A DNA stretch of 64,000 nucleotides from Williamsia sterculiae (GCF_900156495.1 NZ_FTNT01000012.1:1-64000); one strand, 5' to 3'; shown: positions 43,104 to 55,083, numbered from the stretch's first letter. Program-made: numbers and translations. The notes: generated by a model not told the origin, from the sequence alone.

Positions 43104-46100
43104 GTGCTGCCTCCATGATCGCCGAATCGACGTCCCGGCCCTCTGCCTCGGCCATCCGGGCCGCGTCGAGTACTCGTTGGTAGTCGGTGGGCATCACCTT
43201 GGTGAAGGCAAGGCACCGCCGCGGCCAGTCGGCCAGGATCGAGGCACCGATGGCCGACCCCGTGTGCCGGGTGTGGGTCTCGATGCGCTCGCGCAACCAC
43301 GTCAGGTCGTCCGGGTCGGGTGCCTGCAACGACACCATCGCCTTGTTCACCTTGTCCGGGTCGAGGTCGTGGACGAAGGCGATACCGCCGGACATACCCG
43401 CGGCCATGTTGCGGCCGGTGGGTCCGAGAATCACCACCCGACCACCGGTCATGTATTCACAGGCGTGGTCACCCACCCCTTCGACCACCGCCAAGGCTCC
43501 GGAGTTGCGCACCGAGAAGCGCTCGCCCACCCGGCCGCGCAAATACACCTCACCCGACGTCGCGCCGTACAGGATGGTGTTGCCCGCGATCACCTGGTCC
43601 TCGGCGATGAACCACGAGCCGGATGGTGGGGTGACGATGACCTTGCCGCCACACAACCCCTTGCCCACGTAGTCGTTGGTGTCGCCCTCGAGTCGCAGGG
43701 TGACGCCCGGTGGCAGGAAGGCGCCCAGCGACTGCCCGGCCGACCCGGTGAGGTTGACCGTGATGGTGTCGTCGGCGAGGCCGCGCGCGCCGTAGCGGCG
43801 GGTCACCTCGGCACCGAGCAGGGTGCCGACGGTGCGGTTGACGTTGCGCACCGGCAGGTGCAGCGTCACCGGGTGGGCGTCCTCCAGCGACCCCTCGGCC
43901 AGCTGGATCAGCGTCTGGTCGAGGGCCTTGTCGAGGTTGTGGTTCTGTTCACGGATCCGACGACGGGGTCCGTCGCCCTCGGCAACCGAGAAGATCGCGG
44001 ACAGGTCCACACCACGGCTCTTCCAGTGCGCCACCGCGGTCTCGGTCCGCAACACGTCGGCGTGACCGATGGCCTCGTCGAGGCTGCGGAACCCCAGCAT
44101 GGCCAGATGGCGTCGCACGTCCTCGGCGATGAACCGGAAGAAGTTGACCACGTGTTCGGCCTTGCCGGTGAAGCGTGACCGCAGTGTCGGATTCTGCGTC
44201 GCCACCCCCACCGGGCAGGTGTCGAGATGGCAGACCCGCATCATGATGCAACCCGACACGATCAGCGGAGCGGTGGAGAAGCCGTACTCCTCCGCGCCGA
44301 GCAGCGCGGCGACCATCACGTCGCGGCCGGTGCGCAACGCACCGTCGCACTGCACCGTGATGCGATCGCGCAGGTTGTTCATCATCAGCGTCTGCTGGGC
44401 GTCGGCCAGGCCGATCTCCCACGGGGTGCCCGCATGTTTGAGCGAGGTCAGCGGGGATGCGCCGGTGCCGCCGTCGTATCCGGAGATCAGCACCACGTCG
44501 GCGTGTGCCTTGGACACCCCGGTGGCGACGGTGCCGACGCCGACCGCGCTGACCAGCTTGACGTGTATCCGCGCCTGCGAGTTGGCGTTCTTCAGGTCGT
44601 AGATCAGCTGGGCAAGGTCCTCGATCGAGTAGATGTCGTGGTGCGGCGGTGGCGAGATCAACGCGACACCCGGTGTGGAGTGCCGGGTCTCGGCGATCCA
44701 CGGATACACCTTGTAGGCCGGGAGTTGCCCACCCTCGCCGGGTTTCGCGCCCTGCGCCATCTTGATCTGGATGTCGGTTGCGTTGATGAGGTAGTCGCTG
44801 GTGACCCCGAACCGCCCGCTGGCGACCTGCTTGACCGCGCTGCGCCGAGTCGGGTCGTAGAGCCGGTCGGTGTTCTCCCCGCCCTCACCGGAGTTGGACC
44901 GTCCGCCGATCTGGTTCATCGCGATGGCGATCGTCTCGTGTGCCTCGGCGGAGATGGACCCGTAGCTCATGGCGCCGGTGTTGAACCGGGTCATGATCGA
45001 CTCCACCGACTCGACCTCCTCCAGCGGCACCGGTGTACGGGTCTCGGTGTCGAATTCGAAGAGTCCGCGCAGGGTTCCGCCCTCTCGTGAGAGGCGGTTC
45101 ACCTCGTCGGAGTACCTCTGGAAGATCTCCTGTTTGCCGGTCTTGGTGGCGTGTTGCAGCAGGAAGACGTTCTCCGGGGTGAACATGTGCAGTTCACCCT
45201 CGCGGCGGTACTGATATTCACCGCCCACCTCGAGGCGCCGGTACACCTGCTCGGTGGGATTCTCCGGGAACGCGCGGTGATGCCGGATCCGCACCTCCTC
45301 GGACAGTTCGTCGAGGCCGACACCCTCGATCCGCGACACGGTCCGGGTGAAGTACTCGGTGATGAGCTCCGACGAGAGACCCACGGCCTCGAAACACTGT
45401 GACCCCGTGTACGAGCTGACCGTGGAGATGCCCATCTTGCTCATCACCTTGAGCACGCCCTTGCCCAACGCGAGCAGGTAGTTGCGCACCGCCTTGGTGG
45501 GAGGGACACCGGTCAGCTCGCCCTCGGCGATGAGGTCCTCGATGGACTCCATGGCCAGGTACGGGTTGACCGCTGCCGCACCGAAACTGATCAGCAGGGC
45601 GATGTGGTGGACCTCGCGGGCATCACCGGTCTCCACCACCAGCGCGACGCGGGTGCGTTCCTTGGTACGAACGAGGTGGTGGTGCACCGCCGACACCGCG
45701 AGCAACGACGGGATGGGGGCGTGCTCGCGGTCGGGACCGCGATCGCTGATGACCAGGGTGGAATGACCGTCGGCGATGGCGTGGCTCGCCCGCTCACGTA
45801 GATCCTCGAGTGCATCACCCAGCGCTTGGCCGCCGCCGTTGGGATCGAAGTGTGCGCGCAGGACTTTCGCCGACAAACCACCGTTGTCACCGTCGTCGTT
45901 GATGTGCACGATCTTGGCGAGTTCGTCGTTGTCGAGCACCGGCCACGGGAGGTTGATCTGCCTGCACGACGCCGCGGTGGGGCCGAGCAGGTTGTGTTCG
46001 GGACCCATCACCCGTGACATCGACGTGACGATCTCTTCGCGGATGGCATCCAGTGGCGGGTTGGTCACCTGGGCGAACAGCTCGACGAAATAGTCGTAGA

Positions 46101-47664
46101 GCAACCGGGACCGCTGTGACAGCACCGCGATGGGGGTGTCGGTACCCATCGACCCGATCGGCTCGGTACCGGAGGCGGCCATCGGTGTGAGCAGGACCCG
46201 TAGATCCTCCTCTGTGTAGCCGAACGCCTCCTGCCGCTGCACCACCGAGTCGTGGTCGGGTTGGAACCGCGGCCGGTCGGGCAGGGTGGCCAGATCCAGC
46301 AGGCCGGCGTGCAACCACTCGTCGTAGGGGTCCGCGTCGATGAGCTCGCCCTTGATCTCGTCGTCGGGGATGATCCGACCCTGCTCGGTGTCGACCAGGA
46401 ACATCTTGCCCGGCTCCAGCCGGCCCTTACGGACCACGTCGTCGACGGCGACATCGAGCACCCCGGCCTCCGACGCCAGGATGATCCGACCGTCGCGGGT
46501 CTGCCACCAACGGCCGGGGCGCAACCCGTTGCGGTCGAGGACCGCGCCGATCACCGAACCGTCGGTGAAGGTGACACAGGCCGGACCGTCCCAGGCCTCC
46601 ATCAGCGAGGCGTTGAACTCGCAGAACGCGCGACGCCCGGGATCCATGTCGGGGACGTTCTCCCAGGCCTCCGGGACCATCATCATCACGCTGTGCGCCA
46701 CGCTCCGGCCCCCGAGGTGCAACAGCTCCAGCACCTCGTCGAGCGACGCCGAGTCCGACGCCCCGGGAGTACAGATCGGGAACACGCGGCGCAGGTCGCC
46801 GGGGATCAGATCGGTGGCGAGCATCGCCTCGCGAGCACGCATGCGGTTGCGATTGCCCTTGACGGTGTTGATCTCACCGTTGTGGGCGATGTACCGGAAC
46901 GGATGGGCCAACGGCCAGGCCGGGAAGGTGTTGGTGGAGAACCGCGAATGCACGATGGCCAGCGCGCTGCTGGTGCGCTCGTCGCGCAGGTCCGCGTAGA
47001 ACGCCGGCAGCTGCCGCTCGGTGAGCATCCCCTTGTAGACGATGGTGCGTGCGGACAGCGATGGGAAGTAGACACCCGAACCCTCGGCCTCGATCTCGGG
47101 GGTCACCCTCTCGGCGCGTTTGCGTAGCGGGTAGACGAGACGGTCGAGGGCGAGCCCGGCCGGGCGCTCGCCGTCGGGGGCCTCGACGGTCACGAACAGT
47201 TGGCCCATGTATGGCATGCAGGCCAGGGCGTTGGGACCGAGGTCGGCACCCTTGGGATCGGTGGGCAGATCACGCCAGCCCAGCACGGTGATGCCCTCGT
47301 CGGCGGCGATGTCGGCGATCCGCGCGACGGCCTGCGCACGAGCGGCCGGGTCTGCGGGCAGGAAGCATATCCCCGCCGCGAAGGTGTTCTCGCCGGTCAG
47401 GGTCGGTTCAGGCAACGAGAAGTCGACCACTGCGCGAAACAGGTCGGCGGGGAGCTGGATCAGGATGCCGTTGCCGTCGCCGTCCTTGGGGTCGGCGCCC
47501 AGGGCACCCCGATGTTCGAGGTTCTCCAGCGCCAACAGGCCGTCGGCGACGATGGAGTGTGAGCGACGGCCGTGGATGTCGGCGACGACCGCCACACCAC
47601 AGGAATCGATCTCCGTGTCGGGATCGTAGAGACCCTGCGCCGCAGGGAGCCTCGAGAACAGCAT
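43096..47664 (-). CDS. gltB: Glutamate synthase (NADPH), large subunit
   Basis: Alpha subunit of GOGAT, 1522 residues, making glutamate from glutamine and 2-oxoglutarate. A 21-residue propeptide ends before the nucleophile Cys22 ([14 protein letters not shown]), which opens the class II glutaminase domain (about 22-430). The central and FMN-binding domains follow, with [20 protein letters not shown], and the [3Fe-4S] cysteines lie in [15 protein letters not shown]. The GXGXG beta-helix domain closes the protein. ATG at 47664 has ggagg 9 nt upstream; the frame to 47703 was not used. Its promoter should be in the 148-bp gap next to the lgt terminator. Confidence 0.97.
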   Translation of the reverse strand: MLFSRLPAAQGLYDPDTEIDSCGVAVVADIHGRRSHSIVADGLLALENLEHRGALGADPKDGDGNGILIQLPADLFRAVVDFSLPEPTLTGENTFAAGICFLPADPAARAQAVARIADIAADEGITVLGWRDLPTDPKGADLGPNALACMPYMGQLFVTVEAPDGERPAGLALDRLVYPLRKRAERVTPEIEAEGSGVYFPSLSARTIVYKGMLTERQLPAFYADLRDERTSSALAIVHSRFSTNTFPAWPLAHPFRYIAHNGEINTVKGNRNRMRAREAMLATDLIPGDLRRVFPICTPGASDSASLDEVLELLHLGGRSVAHSVMMMVPEAWENVPDMDPGRRAFCEFNASLMEAWDGPACVTFTDGSVIGAVLDRNGLRPGRWWQTRDGRIILASEAGVLDVAVDDVVRKGRLEPGKMFLVDTEQGRIIPDDEIKGELIDADPYDEWLHAGLLDLATLPDRPRFQPDHDSVVQRQEAFGYTEEDLRVLLTPMAASGTEPIGSMGTDTPIAVLSQRSRLLYDYFVELFAQVTNPPLDAIREEIVTSMSRVMGPEHNLLGPTAASCRQINLPWPVLDNDELAKIVHINDDGDNGGLSAKVLRAHFDPNGGGQALGDALEDLRERASHAIADGHSTLVISDRGPDREHAPIPSLLAVSAVHHHLVRTKERTRVALVVETGDAREVHHIALLISFGAAAVNPYLAMESIEDLIAEGELTGVPPTKAVRNYLLALGKGVLKVMSKMGISTVSSYTGSQCFEAVGLSSELITEYFTRTVSRIEGVGLDELSEEVRIRHHRAFPENPTEQVYRRLEVGGEYQYRREGELHMFTPENVFLLQHATKTGKQEIFQRYSDEVNRLSREGGTLRGLFEFDTETRTPVPLEEVESVESIMTRFNTGAMSYGSISAEAHETIAIAMNQIGGRSNSGEGGENTDRLYDPTRRSAVKQVASGRFGVTSDYLINATDIQIKMAQGAKPGEGGQLPAYKVYPWIAETRHSTPGVALISPPPHHDIYSIEDLAQLIYDLKNANSQARIHVKLVSAVGVGTVATGVSKAHADVVLISGYDGGTGASPLTSLKHAGTPWEIGLADAQQTLMMNNLRDRITVQCDGALRTGRDVMVAALLGAEEYGFSTAPLIVSGCIMMRVCHLDTCPVGVATQNPTLRSRFTGKAEHVVNFFRFIAEDVRRHLAMLGFRSLDEAIGHADVLRTETAVAHWKSRGVDLSAIFSVAEGDGPRRRIREQNHNLDKALDQTLIQLAEGSLEDAHPVTLHLPVRNVNRTVGTLLGAEVTRRYGARGLADDTITVNLTGSAGQSLGAFLPPGVTLRLEGDTNDYVGKGLCGGKVIVTPPSGSWFIAEDQVIAGNTILYGATSGEVYLRGRVGERFSVRNSGALAVVEGVGDHACEYMTGGRVVILGPTGRNMAAGMSGGIAFVHDLDPDKVNKAMVSLQAPDPDDLTWLRERIETHTRHTGSAIGASILADWPRRCLAFTKVMPTDYQRVLDAARMAEAEGRDVDSAIMEAARG

Positions 47665-47812
47665 GGGGTGCGACCTCCACGGATCAGCCCGACACAGGGG
47701 CAACCAGTTCAGTCCTCAGGACAACACTGGCCCGTGGCGCCTATCGCGCACAGACTTTCATCCGCGCGTCGGCCGATACTAGCAAAAGCCCGATCATCGG
47801 GATCCATCTCGC

Positions 47813-47832
47813 ACCCCGACCGGGGTCGGGGT
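47813..47832 (-). terminator. Hairpin at the lgt stop
   Basis: accccgac-cggg-gtcggggt, a stem of 8 bp touching the lgt stop codon. It is the only clear end signal for the trp-lgt unit before gltB. It lacks a T-run. Confidence 0.45.
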
Positions 47833-48965
47833 CAGTCGCTGCGCCGATGCTCGTCGGCGACGGTGGCCTCGGCCTGATGATCATCCGTCGCGGTCTCTGT
47901 GGGTCGCGTTGCAGCGGCCGTCGGATTCCCGGATTCGTCGGCCGCCTCGGCTGCGGTTGCCGACGACTCGTCGGCTGTCGCCTCCTCCGGAGGCTGGTCC
48001 ACGGTCGCGTCGGTCGTCTGCGACTCGTCCGCCTCCGGCTCGGCGATTCGGGTCGCCTGCTCGCGTTGGTGTTCGATCTCCGTGGCACGGTGCGGCCAGT
48101 AGATCTCGAGGCCCTGTTCGCGACCGCGTTTCGCGACCAACACGTACACGGCCGCACAGATGAACACCAGGGCCGCGGTGAACAGGTTGATCCGGATCCC
48201 CCAGATCTCGGTGGCGTGGTCGGTGCGCAGGGTCTCCACCGCGAACCGCCCGACACAGTAACCGGCGACGTAGAGGGCGAACAGTCGGCCGTGTCCGATC
48301 CGCAGCCGACGGTCGATCAACACCAGGGCGATCACCACGATGACGTTCCACAGCAGTTCGTAGAGAAAGGTGGGCTGCACGATGGCGACCACCTGACCGT
48401 TGGAGGTGCCGTCGATGGCGCCGGGGTTGACGTTGCCCGCGCGGTCCACCCGCTCGTAGATCTTCAGCCCCCACGGCAGCGTGGTCGGGCCACCGTAGAG
48501 CTCCTGGTTGAAATAGTTGCCGAGGCGACCGATGGCCTGTGCGAGGAGGATCGCCGGCGCGATGGCGTCGCCGAACGGAGGCAGCCTGATCCCTGCGCGC
48601 CGGGCCCCTATCCAGGCGCCGAGCGCGCCGAGCGCGACCGCACCCCAGATACCCAGGCCGCCGTCCCAGATCTTCAGGGCGTCGATGGGTTGTTTGCCGC
48701 CGTCGCCGAAGTAGGTCTGCCAATCGGTGGCCAGGTGGTAGAGCCTGCCACCGATGAGCCCGAACGGCACCGCCCAGATGGCGACGTCGAGGACCTCACC
48801 GTCCTGACCGCCGCGAGCCCTCCAGCGTCGATTTCCCCACCAGACCGCGACGATGATGCCGGCGATGATGCAGAGCGCGTACGCCCGCAGCGGGAACGGA
48901 CCGAGGTACCAGACCCCCTGCGGAGGGCTGGGGATGTAGGCCAGGACGGTCGTCGGCGTGGTCAC
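47832..48965 (-). CDS. lgt: Prolipoprotein diacylglyceryl transferase
   Basis: Lgt, 377 residues, a seven-pass membrane enzyme that attaches diacylglycerol to the lipobox cysteine of prolipoproteins, such as those encoded in this window. Seen: FPLRAYALCIIAGIIVAVWW, GGRLYHLATDWQ, IWDGGLGIWGAVALG and the signature IGRLGNYFNQELYGGPT. The last 100 residues are an acidic Ala/Thr/Glu-rich cytoplasmic tail absent from the E. coli enzyme but seen in actinobacteria. GTG at 48965. It lies 22 nt behind trpA, as in Mycobacterium. Confidence 0.96.
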   Translation of the reverse strand: MTTPTTVLAYIPSPPQGVWYLGPFPLRAYALCIIAGIIVAVWWGNRRWRARGGQDGEVLDVAIWAVPFGLIGGRLYHLATDWQTYFGDGGKQPIDALKIWDGGLGIWGAVALGALGAWIGARRAGIRLPPFGDAIAPAILLAQAIGRLGNYFNQELYGGPTTLPWGLKIYERVDRAGNVNPGAIDGTSNGQVVAIVQPTFLYELLWNVIVVIALVLIDRRLRIGHGRLFALYVAGYCVGRFAVETLRTDHATEIWGIRINLFTAALVFICAAVYVLVAKRGREQGLEIYWPHRATEIEHQREQATRIAEPEADESQTTDATVDQPPEEATADESSATAAEAADESGNPTAAATRPTETATDDHQAEATVADEHRRSD

Positions 48966-48987
48966 GTTGCCACCCTAACGAGCGTCG

Positions 48988-49788
48988 TCAGCGCGGTGCG
49001 GCGGCGGTCGTGCGCACACCGTCGGCCAGCTCGCTGACCAGCGACTCCAGCGCGGCTGTGCCCTCGTCGACGGCGGAGACCAACGCGGAACCGACGATCA
49101 CACCGTCGGCATATGCGGCCATCTCCGCGGCCTGTGCGCGGTTGCGGACACCGAGTCCCACCCCTATCGGGATGTCGGAGTGTTCGCGCACCCGAGCACA
49201 CAGTTCGGGCGCCGCGCTGGACACCGCGTCCCGGGCACCGGTGACCCCCATCGTCGAGGCGGCGTACACGAACCCGCGGCTGGCGTCGGCGGTCATCGCG
49301 AGCCGTTCCTCGGTGGACGACGGCGCGACCAGGAAGATGCGGTCGAGACCGTGCTCGTCGGAGGCGGCGAACCAGTCCTGGGCCTCGTCGGGGATGAGGT
49401 TGGGCGTGATCAGTCCCGCGCCACCCGCGGCGTCGAGGTCCCGGGCGAACGCGTCGACGCCGTAGCGCAAGACGGGGTTCCAGTAGGTCATCACCACCGC
49501 CGACGCGCCCGCGTCGGCGACCGCGGAGACGGCGGTGAAGACGTCGCGCACCCGTACCCCGGCGGTGAGTGCGATGTCGGCGGCACGCTGGATGGTCGGG
49601 CCGTCCATGACGGGGTCGGAGTAGGGCACGCCGACCTCGACGATGTCGCATCCGGCCGCGACGATGGCGCGCATCAGGCTCAACGACGTCTCGACGTCGG
49701 GGTAGCCGACGGGCAGGTAGCCGATCAGCGCCGCACGATTCTCGGCGCGGGCCCGGGCGAAGACCGGCCCCAATCGTGACTCGACCAT
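48988..49788 (-). CDS. trpA: Tryptophan synthase alpha chain
   Basis: TrpA of 266 residues; it cleaves indole-3-glycerol phosphate to indole. The catalytic glutamate and aspartate lie in IVEVGVPYSDPVMDGPTIQ. The start FARARAENRAALIGYLPVGYPD is typical, and the phosphate site IGVGLGVRNRAQAAEM is present. ATG shares bases with the trpB TGA (TGATG), so the two subunits are coupled. Confidence 0.97.
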   Translation of the reverse strand: MVESRLGPVFARARAENRAALIGYLPVGYPDVETSLSLMRAIVAAGCDIVEVGVPYSDPVMDGPTIQRAADIALTAGVRVRDVFTAVSAVADAGASAVVMTYWNPVLRYGVDAFARDLDAAGGAGLITPNLIPDEAQDWFAASDEHGLDRIFLVAPSSTEERLAMTADASRGFVYAASTMGVTGARDAVSSAAPELCARVREHSDIPIGVGLGVRNRAQAAEMAAYADGVIVGSALVSAVDEGTAALESLVSELADGVRTTAAAPR

Positions 49789-51125
49789 CAGTGCCCTCCC
49801 TCGTTGCTGGTGTCCGGACCCTGCTGCGCGGCTTCGGCGTGCGCCTCCTGGTCGTCGTCGAACAACCCGAACCACTTGGCCGCGGTGTCGACATCCTTGT
49901 CCCCACGCCCCGACAGGCTCACCACGATGATCGAACCCGGACCGAGCTCCCTGCCGAGCCGCAGGGTGCCCGCGACCGCGTGCGCTGATTCGATGGCCGG
50001 GATGATGCCCTCGGTGTGGCTGAGCAGGGCCAGCGCGTTCATCGCCTCGGTGTCGGTGACCGGCAGGTATTCCGCTCGACCGGAGTCCTTGAGGTTCGCG
50101 TGTTCCGGTCCGACGCCCGGGTAGTCCAGGCCGGCGGAGATCGAATGCGACTCGATGGTCTGACCGTCGTCGTCCTGCAACAGGTACGAGTACGCGCCCT
50201 GGAAAGCGCCGGGGCTACCCCCGGTGAAGGTGGCGGCATGCCTGCCCGTGTCCACCCCGTCGCCTGCCGCCTCGTAACCGACGAGCCGTACCCCGGTGTC
50301 GTCGATGAACGGGTGGAAGATGCCGATGGCGTTGGACCCGCCACCGACACAGGCGGTGACGGCGTCGGGTAGCCGACCGGCCTGGTCGATGATCTGCGCC
50401 CGCGCCTCGAGACCGACGATTCGCTGCAGGTCGCGCACCATCACCGGGAACGGATGTGGTCCTGCCGCGGTACCGAAACAGTAGTAGGTGGTGTCGGCGT
50501 TGGTGACCCAGTCCCGCATGGCCTCGTTGATGGCGTCCTTGAGGGTTGCCGACCCGCTGTCGACGGCGATGACCCGCGCGCCGAGCAGCCGCATCCTGGC
50601 CACGTTCAGGGCCTGACGACGGGTGTCCACCCGACCCATGTAGACGATGCATTCCAGGCCCAGCAGCGCACAGCCGGTCGCGGTGGCCACCCCGTGCTGA
50701 CCGGCACCGGTCTCGGCGATGATGCGGCTCTTGCCCATCTGCTGGGCCAGCAACACCTGACCGAGCACGTTGTTGATCTTGTGCGAACCGGTGTGGTTGA
50801 GGTCCTCGCGTTTGAGGAAGATCCGGGCGCCGCCCGCGTGTTCGGAGAGTCTGGTGGCCTCGAAGAGGGGCGAGGGCCTCCCGACGTAGTCACGTTGCAG
50901 CCGATCCAACTCGTTGAGGAACGCGTCGTCGCTGCGCACCTTCTCGTACGCCGCGGTGACCTCCTCGATCACCGCCATCAGCGCCTCGGGCAGATGCCTG
51001 CCGCCGTACACGCCGAAGTGACCCCCGGCGTCGGGCTCGGAGGAGGTGCGGGCGGTCAGCCCCGCGCTGGCCTGCGGGAGCGTGGTGATGATGCCGCCGG
51101 AATGGTCGTCACTCATGGCGTCCAT
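49788..51125 (-). CDS. trpB: Tryptophan synthase beta chain
   Basis: TrpB of 445 residues; PLP enzyme that joins indole and serine to give tryptophan. The PLP lysine is in [15 protein letters not shown], the phosphate-binding loop is [12 protein letters not shown], and [20 protein letters not shown] is the family signature. It has an N-terminal extension of about 30 residues and a polar tail. ATG at 51125 is used; ATG at 51116 is equally possible. It follows trpC by 22 nt. Confidence 0.97.
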   Translation of the reverse strand: MDAMSDDHSGGIITTLPQASAGLTARTSSEPDAGGHFGVYGGRHLPEALMAVIEEVTAAYEKVRSDDAFLNELDRLQRDYVGRPSPLFEATRLSEHAGGARIFLKREDLNHTGSHKINNVLGQVLLAQQMGKSRIIAETGAGQHGVATATGCALLGLECIVYMGRVDTRRQALNVARMRLLGARVIAVDSGSATLKDAINEAMRDWVTNADTTYYCFGTAAGPHPFPVMVRDLQRIVGLEARAQIIDQAGRLPDAVTACVGGGSNAIGIFHPFIDDTGVRLVGYEAAGDGVDTGRHAATFTGGSPGAFQGAYSYLLQDDDGQTIESHSISAGLDYPGVGPEHANLKDSGRAEYLPVTDTEAMNALALLSHTEGIIPAIESAHAVAGTLRLGRELGPGSIIVVSLSGRGDKDVDTAAKWFGLFDDDQEAHAEAAQQGPDTSNEGGH

Positions 51126-51147
51126 GATGCCCGGCGACCCGGTCGGG

Positions 51148-51966
51148 TCAGCGCGCGGGTTTGGGGCAGGACGGGTGGGTGCCCGCGGTCACCAACTCGG
51201 AGACCGCCGCACGGGGGTCACCGCTGGTGACCAGGCCCTCACCGACCAATACGGCGTCGGCACCGGCCCCGGCGTAGGCGAGCAGGTCGGCGGTACCGCG
51301 TACCCCCGACTCGGCCACCCGGACCGTCTCGGTGGGCAACCCGGGGGCTATCCGGGCGAAGGTGTCGGTGTCCACCGCGAGGGTCTTGAGGTTGCGCGCG
51401 TTGACGCCGACCACACCGGCCCCGGCCTGCAACGCCCGGTCGGCCTCCTCCTCGGTGTGGACCTCCACGAGGGCGGTCATCCCGAGCGACTCGGTGCGGT
51501 CGAGCAGAGCCGCGAGCACGTTCTGCTCCAGGGCCGCGACGATCAGCAGGATCATGTCCGCGCCGTGCGCCCGCGCCTCGTGGATCTGATACGGGCCGAC
51601 GATGAAATCCTTGCGGAGAACGGGGATGTCGACCGCGGCACGGACCTCGTCGAGGTCGGCCAGCGATCCGCGGAACCGGCGTTCCTCGGTGAGGACACTG
51701 ATGATGCGCGCTCCACCGGCCTCGTAGGCGCGGGCCAGGTCGGCCGGGTCGCCGATGTCGGCCAGGTCGCCGCGAGACGGGCTGGCCCGCTTCACCTCGG
51801 CGATCACCCCGATCCCGGTCTCCAACAGGGCGGCCTTGGCGTCACGCGGGGCAGGGGCGGCCGTCGATGCCGCCTTCATCGACGCGAAGTCGACGACCGC
51901 CTCCCGGGCGGCGACGTCGGCCTTCACTCCCTCGATGATCGTGTCGAGGACGGTCGGCGTGCTCAC
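51148..51966 (-). CDS. trpC: Indole-3-glycerol phosphate synthase
   Basis: IGPS, a TIM barrel of 272 residues that closes the indole ring from CdRP. Seen: [17 protein letters not shown] with the catalytic lysine, [50 protein letters not shown] and [16 protein letters not shown] at 51966 has gaggag just upstream; the frame to 52053 was rejected. TrpF and TrpD are not fused to it and are absent from the window. Confidence 0.97.
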   Translation of the reverse strand: MSTPTVLDTIIEGVKADVAAREAVVDFASMKAASTAAPAPRDAKAALLETGIGVIAEVKRASPSRGDLADIGDPADLARAYEAGGARIISVLTEERRFRGSLADLDEVRAAVDIPVLRKDFIVGPYQIHEARAHGADMILLIVAALEQNVLAALLDRTESLGMTALVEVHTEEEADRALQAGAGVVGVNARNLKTLAVDTDTFARIAPGLPTETVRVAESGVRGTADLLAYAGAGADAVLVGEGLVTSGDPRAAVSELVTAGTHPSCPKPAR

Positions 51967-52109
51967 GGCTGCTCCTCCCCTTCCCCATGAGATCTCGGTC
52001 CTGACTCCGTCGCGGCAGGTCGTTCGATGCGCGACGGCTGTTCGGTGTCTCACAGATTAGCCGTCGACCGAAGTCGGCCCGATCCGGGGTACCCGCGACC
52101 GTCGGGCGG
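51967..52109 (-). promoter_or_regulatory. Gap before trpC, possible internal promoter
   Basis: At 143 bp this is the only sizeable gap in the trp-his block. A -10-like TAATCT reads toward trpC at 52059-52054, with no convincing -35. I see no leader peptide with tandem tryptophan codons. It may let trpCBA run apart from trpE. Confidence 0.3.
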
Positions 52110-52886
52110 TCAGGTGTGATCTTGCTCGCCCTCGGGACGAGACCGGGGCGTACCGGAGGTGGGGTCGGCACCGGTGTCCTGAGCGTCCCAGAGCATCCGC
52201 TCGGTGGGCTCGTGGTCGCGCGCCGAGTCGTCGTCGGCGGGGCGCTGGGCGTCGGTGGTTGTGGCACGTTCCCGCTCGGCGAACACCCGCTCCTCGAGTT
52301 CGGCGCGCCGCGCCGCGGGCGAGGAGTATCTGCTCGACATCCCGGTGGCGGTGCGCGTGGCCCGCAGCAGCAGGACTCCGGCGATCACCGCTATGACCCC
52401 GCCGACGATGACCACGACCGCCGCGAACGGTTTGTGGTCGATGGAGACCACCGTGTACCGACCCGGTAGATCGATGGCCTTGGCGGCGTAGGCGGTGTTC
52501 GCACCGCCGGTCAGCATCGAGATGGCCGGAACGATCGACACCACCCCGATGACCGCGACCAGGACGGCGACCACCCGCAGCAGCCACCCCCGCACCGCGA
52601 CCGCGGCGGCGATCGCCGCGACGACGACGATGGCCAGCGGGGTGAGCCACGGGCTCCAGTCGGAACCGTGCACGGTGTAGCCACGGGGAGGCGCGAGACC
52701 GTCGGCGGCGGTGAGAGATGCCCAGGTCATCCGGGACGACGCCCACAGCACCGCCGCGGCCACGGCCAGCAACAGCGCGATGACCCCCAGTCGCCGGCGC
52801 CGTTCGCGGTCGGCGGTGGCGACGCGGTCGGTCCCGCCGTTCTGCCCGGTGTCGTCCTGCTCGGCGTCACTGTCGTGTTGCGTCAT
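52110..52886 (-). CDS. Trp region conserved membrane protein
   Basis: A 258-residue protein with four membrane segments (about 33-53, 80-98, 103-125, 160-180) and a charged C-terminal tail. It matches the Trp biosynthesis-associated membrane protein (TIGR02234) found between trpE and trpC in actinobacteria: [16 protein letters not shown] after segment 1 and the late [18 protein letters not shown]. The role is unknown; transport or anchoring are suggestions only. ATG overlaps the trpE stop (ATGA). Confidence 0.88.
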   Translation of the reverse strand: MTQHDSDAEQDDTGQNGGTDRVATADRERRRRLGVIALLLAVAAAVLWASSRMTWASLTAADGLAPPRGYTVHGSDWSPWLTPLAIVVVAAIAAAVAVRGWLLRVVAVLVAVIGVVSIVPAISMLTGGANTAYAAKAIDLPGRYTVVSIDHKPFAAVVVIVGGVIAVIAGVLLLRATRTATGMSSRYSSPAARRAELEERVFAERERATTTDAQRPADDDSARDHEPTERMLWDAQDTGADPTSGTPRSRPEGEQDHT

Positions 52887-54454
52887 GGGTTCCCATTGTC
52901 CCGTGCGGGAGCCTCGGGGGCGCCGGTGGTACCGACCCGGCGCATCGTGCCCGCGGCGGCGATGGCCCGCAGCACCGCACTGGCCTTGTTGCGGGCCTCG
53001 TTGAACTCGTATTCCGGGTCGCTGTCGGCGACCACCCCACCACCGGCCTGTACGTAGGCCACGCCATCGGACATGACCGCGGTGCGGATCGCGATGGCGG
53101 TGTCGGCGTCGCCCGCGAAATCGAGGTAGCCGACGATACCGCCGTACAGACCACGGCTGGTGATCTCGTGTTCGTCGATCAATTCCATCGCCCGCACCTT
53201 GGGAGCACCGGTCAGGGTGCCTGCCGGGAAGCAGGCACTGACGGCATCGAGTGCGGACCGGTCGTCGCGCAGCTGACCCGACACCGTCGACACCAGGTGC
53301 ATCACGTGGCTGTACCGCTCGATGTGGCGGTAGTCGCTGACCTTGACCGTTCCCGGCTTGCAGACCCGACCGAGATCGTTGCGGCCGAGGTCCACCAGCA
53401 TCAGGTGTTCGGCGTTCTCCTTGGTGTCGGCCAACAGCTCCTTGCCGAGACTGGTGTCCTCCTCGTCGGTGGCGCCGCGCCAACGGGTGCCGGCGATCGG
53501 GTGCGTGGTGGCCACGCCATCGGCCACGGTGACCAGCGCCTCGGGGCTGGACCCGACGATGGTGAACGCCTCGCGTCCGTCCACGGCCGGGACGTTGAAC
53601 AGGTACATGTACGGGCTGGGGTTCGACGCCCGCAGCACCCGATACACGTCCACCGGGTCGGCGTCGGTGTCCATCTCGAAACGCATCGACGGCACCACCT
53701 GGAAGGCCTCCCCGGCCTCGATGTCGGCGACGAGGCTGGTGACCACGGTGCGGTACTGCGCGAGATCCCGTTGCGACCGGTAGTCGGGGGCCGGGGTGTC
53801 GTACACCGACACCGTGGAGGGGGCGGGCGCCGACAGGGCCGCGGTCATCCGGTCCAGGCGGGTGACGGCGTCGCGGTACGCCTCCTCGGCGCGGTCGTCG
53901 GTGCCGTCCCAGTTGACCGCGTTCGCGATGAGGGTGATGGCGCCCTCGTGGTGATCGACGGCGGCTATGTCGGTGGCCAACAGCATGACCATGGTCGGTA
54001 GTCGCAGATCGTCGACGGTGGTCTCCGGCAGTCGCTCCAGCCAGCGCACCGCGTCGTAGGACAGGTAGCCGACGAACCCGCCGGTCAGCGGAGGCAGGTC
54101 GGGCAGTCGGTCGGTGGCCAACAATTCCAGCGACCGGGCCAGCACCCGCAGCGGATCACCCTCGGCGGGGGCCCCCGCGGGGACGGCACCCCACCAGTGG
54201 GCCCGGCCGTCGACGACGGTCAGCGCCGACGGGGCACCGGCGCCGATGAACGACCACCGCGACCAGGAACGACCGTTCTCTGCGGATTCGAGCAGGAACG
54301 TGCCCGGTCGACCGCCGGTGAGTTTGCGGTACGCCGACAGCGGGGTCTCGGAGTCGGCGAGCACCTTGCGGGTCACCGGCACCACGCGGTGATCGCGGGC
54401 GAGGTCGAGGAAGTCGGCCAGGCTCGTGGTGGCGTCCGTGCGGGTGGCGGCCAT
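52883..54454 (-). CDS. trpE: Anthranilate synthase component I
   Basis: TrpE of 523 residues; chorismate plus ammonia to anthranilate. The N-terminal domain includes [20 protein letters not shown], with the LLES tryptophan-feedback motif. The catalytic domain has [42 protein letters not shown] and [19 protein letters not shown]. Its TrpG partner is not in the window. ATG at 54454 is used; GTG at 54463 overlaps the tautomerase stop (GTGA) and is an alternative. Confidence 0.96.
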   Translation of the reverse strand: MAATRTDATTSLADFLDLARDHRVVPVTRKVLADSETPLSAYRKLTGGRPGTFLLESAENGRSWSRWSFIGAGAPSALTVVDGRAHWWGAVPAGAPAEGDPLRVLARSLELLATDRLPDLPPLTGGFVGYLSYDAVRWLERLPETTVDDLRLPTMVMLLATDIAAVDHHEGAITLIANAVNWDGTDDRAEEAYRDAVTRLDRMTAALSAPAPSTVSVYDTPAPDYRSQRDLAQYRTVVTSLVADIEAGEAFQVVPSMRFEMDTDADPVDVYRVLRASNPSPYMYLFNVPAVDGREAFTIVGSSPEALVTVADGVATTHPIAGTRWRGATDEEDTSLGKELLADTKENAEHLMLVDLGRNDLGRVCKPGTVKVSDYRHIERYSHVMHLVSTVSGQLRDDRSALDAVSACFPAGTLTGAPKVRAMELIDEHEITSRGLYGGIVGYLDFAGDADTAIAIRTAVMSDGVAYVQAGGGVVADSDPEYEFNEARNKASAVLRAIAAAGTMRRVGTTGAPEAPARDNGNP

Positions 54455-54459
54455 CGGGG

Positions 54460-54642
54460 TCACAGTCCCAGCGGCTCGCCGCCGACTCCCCAGTGGCTGC
54501 GCGGGACCTCGGTGATGGTCACCCAGACCGAGTCGGGGTTCTTGCCGGTCGCCTTGGCGTAGGCCTCGGTGACCGCGGCGATGGTCTCCCGCTTCACCCG
54601 GTCGGACAGGCCGGGGGTCTGGGAGATCTGGATCAGCGGCAT
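54460..54642 (-). CDS. 4-oxalocrotonate tautomerase family protein
   Basis: A 60-residue tautomerase. Pro1 after methionine removal (MPLIQISQ) is the catalytic base, and [10 protein letters not shown] carries the expected arginine and tryptophan region. 4-OT enzymes catalyse keto-enol shifts in aromatic breakdown, but many family members have no known substrate. It overlaps the hisI stop by 10 nt and the possible trpE GTG by 4, so it is translated with the his-trp operon. Confidence 0.92.
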   Translation of the reverse strand: MPLIQISQTPGLSDRVKRETIAAVTEAYAKATGKNPDSVWVTITEVPRSHWGVGGEPLGL

Positions 54643-55043
54643 TGCGGAACCTCTCGCTCGGGGGCGGCACGGTCGGAATGGGGATCGGTCGGCGCGGTGT
54701 GGCCGTCCGACATCAGCACCTCGGTGTCGAAACAGCTGTGGGTGCCGTTGTGGCAGGCGGCGCCGACCTGGTCGACGATGAGCAGCACGGTGTCACCGTC
54801 GCAGTCGATTCGCACCTCGTGCACGGTCTGGACGTGGCCGCTGGTCTCCCCCTTGACCCACTGCCGGGCGCGGGATCGGGAGAAGTACGTGGCCCGCCCG
54901 GTGCGCAGGGTCGCGTCCAGGGCGTCGTCGTCCATCCACGCCATCATCAGTACGTCGCCGGTGGACCGCTCCTGGACCACGGCGGCGATCAGACCGTCCG
55001 CGGTGCGGCTCAGTTTCGCGGCGATGGTGGGATCGAGGGTCAT
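54633..55043 (-). CDS. hisI: Phosphoribosyl-AMP cyclohydrolase
   Basis: HisI of 136 residues, monofunctional (no HisE half). It opens the adenine ring of PR-AMP. Metal-binding residues are in [13 protein letters not shown] and [26 protein letters not shown] and [18 protein letters not shown] are family signatures. ATG at 55043 follows gagagg; the frame to 55118 overlaps hisF and was rejected. The gap to hisF is 40 nt. Confidence 0.96.
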   Translation of the reverse strand: MTLDPTIAAKLSRTADGLIAAVVQERSTGDVLMMAWMDDDALDATLRTGRATYFSRSRARQWVKGETSGHVQTVHEVRIDCDGDTVLLIVDQVGAACHNGTHSCFDTEVLMSDGHTAPTDPHSDRAAPEREVPQCR

Positions 55044-55083
55044 CGCGGGTCCCTCCTCTCGGGGCGGTGTGTGCTCGGACCGG

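Noticed and set aside
51967-52109. Tryptophan attenuator leader peptide
   Set aside because: No short frame with clustered tryptophan codons precedes a terminator/antiterminator pair in this gap.
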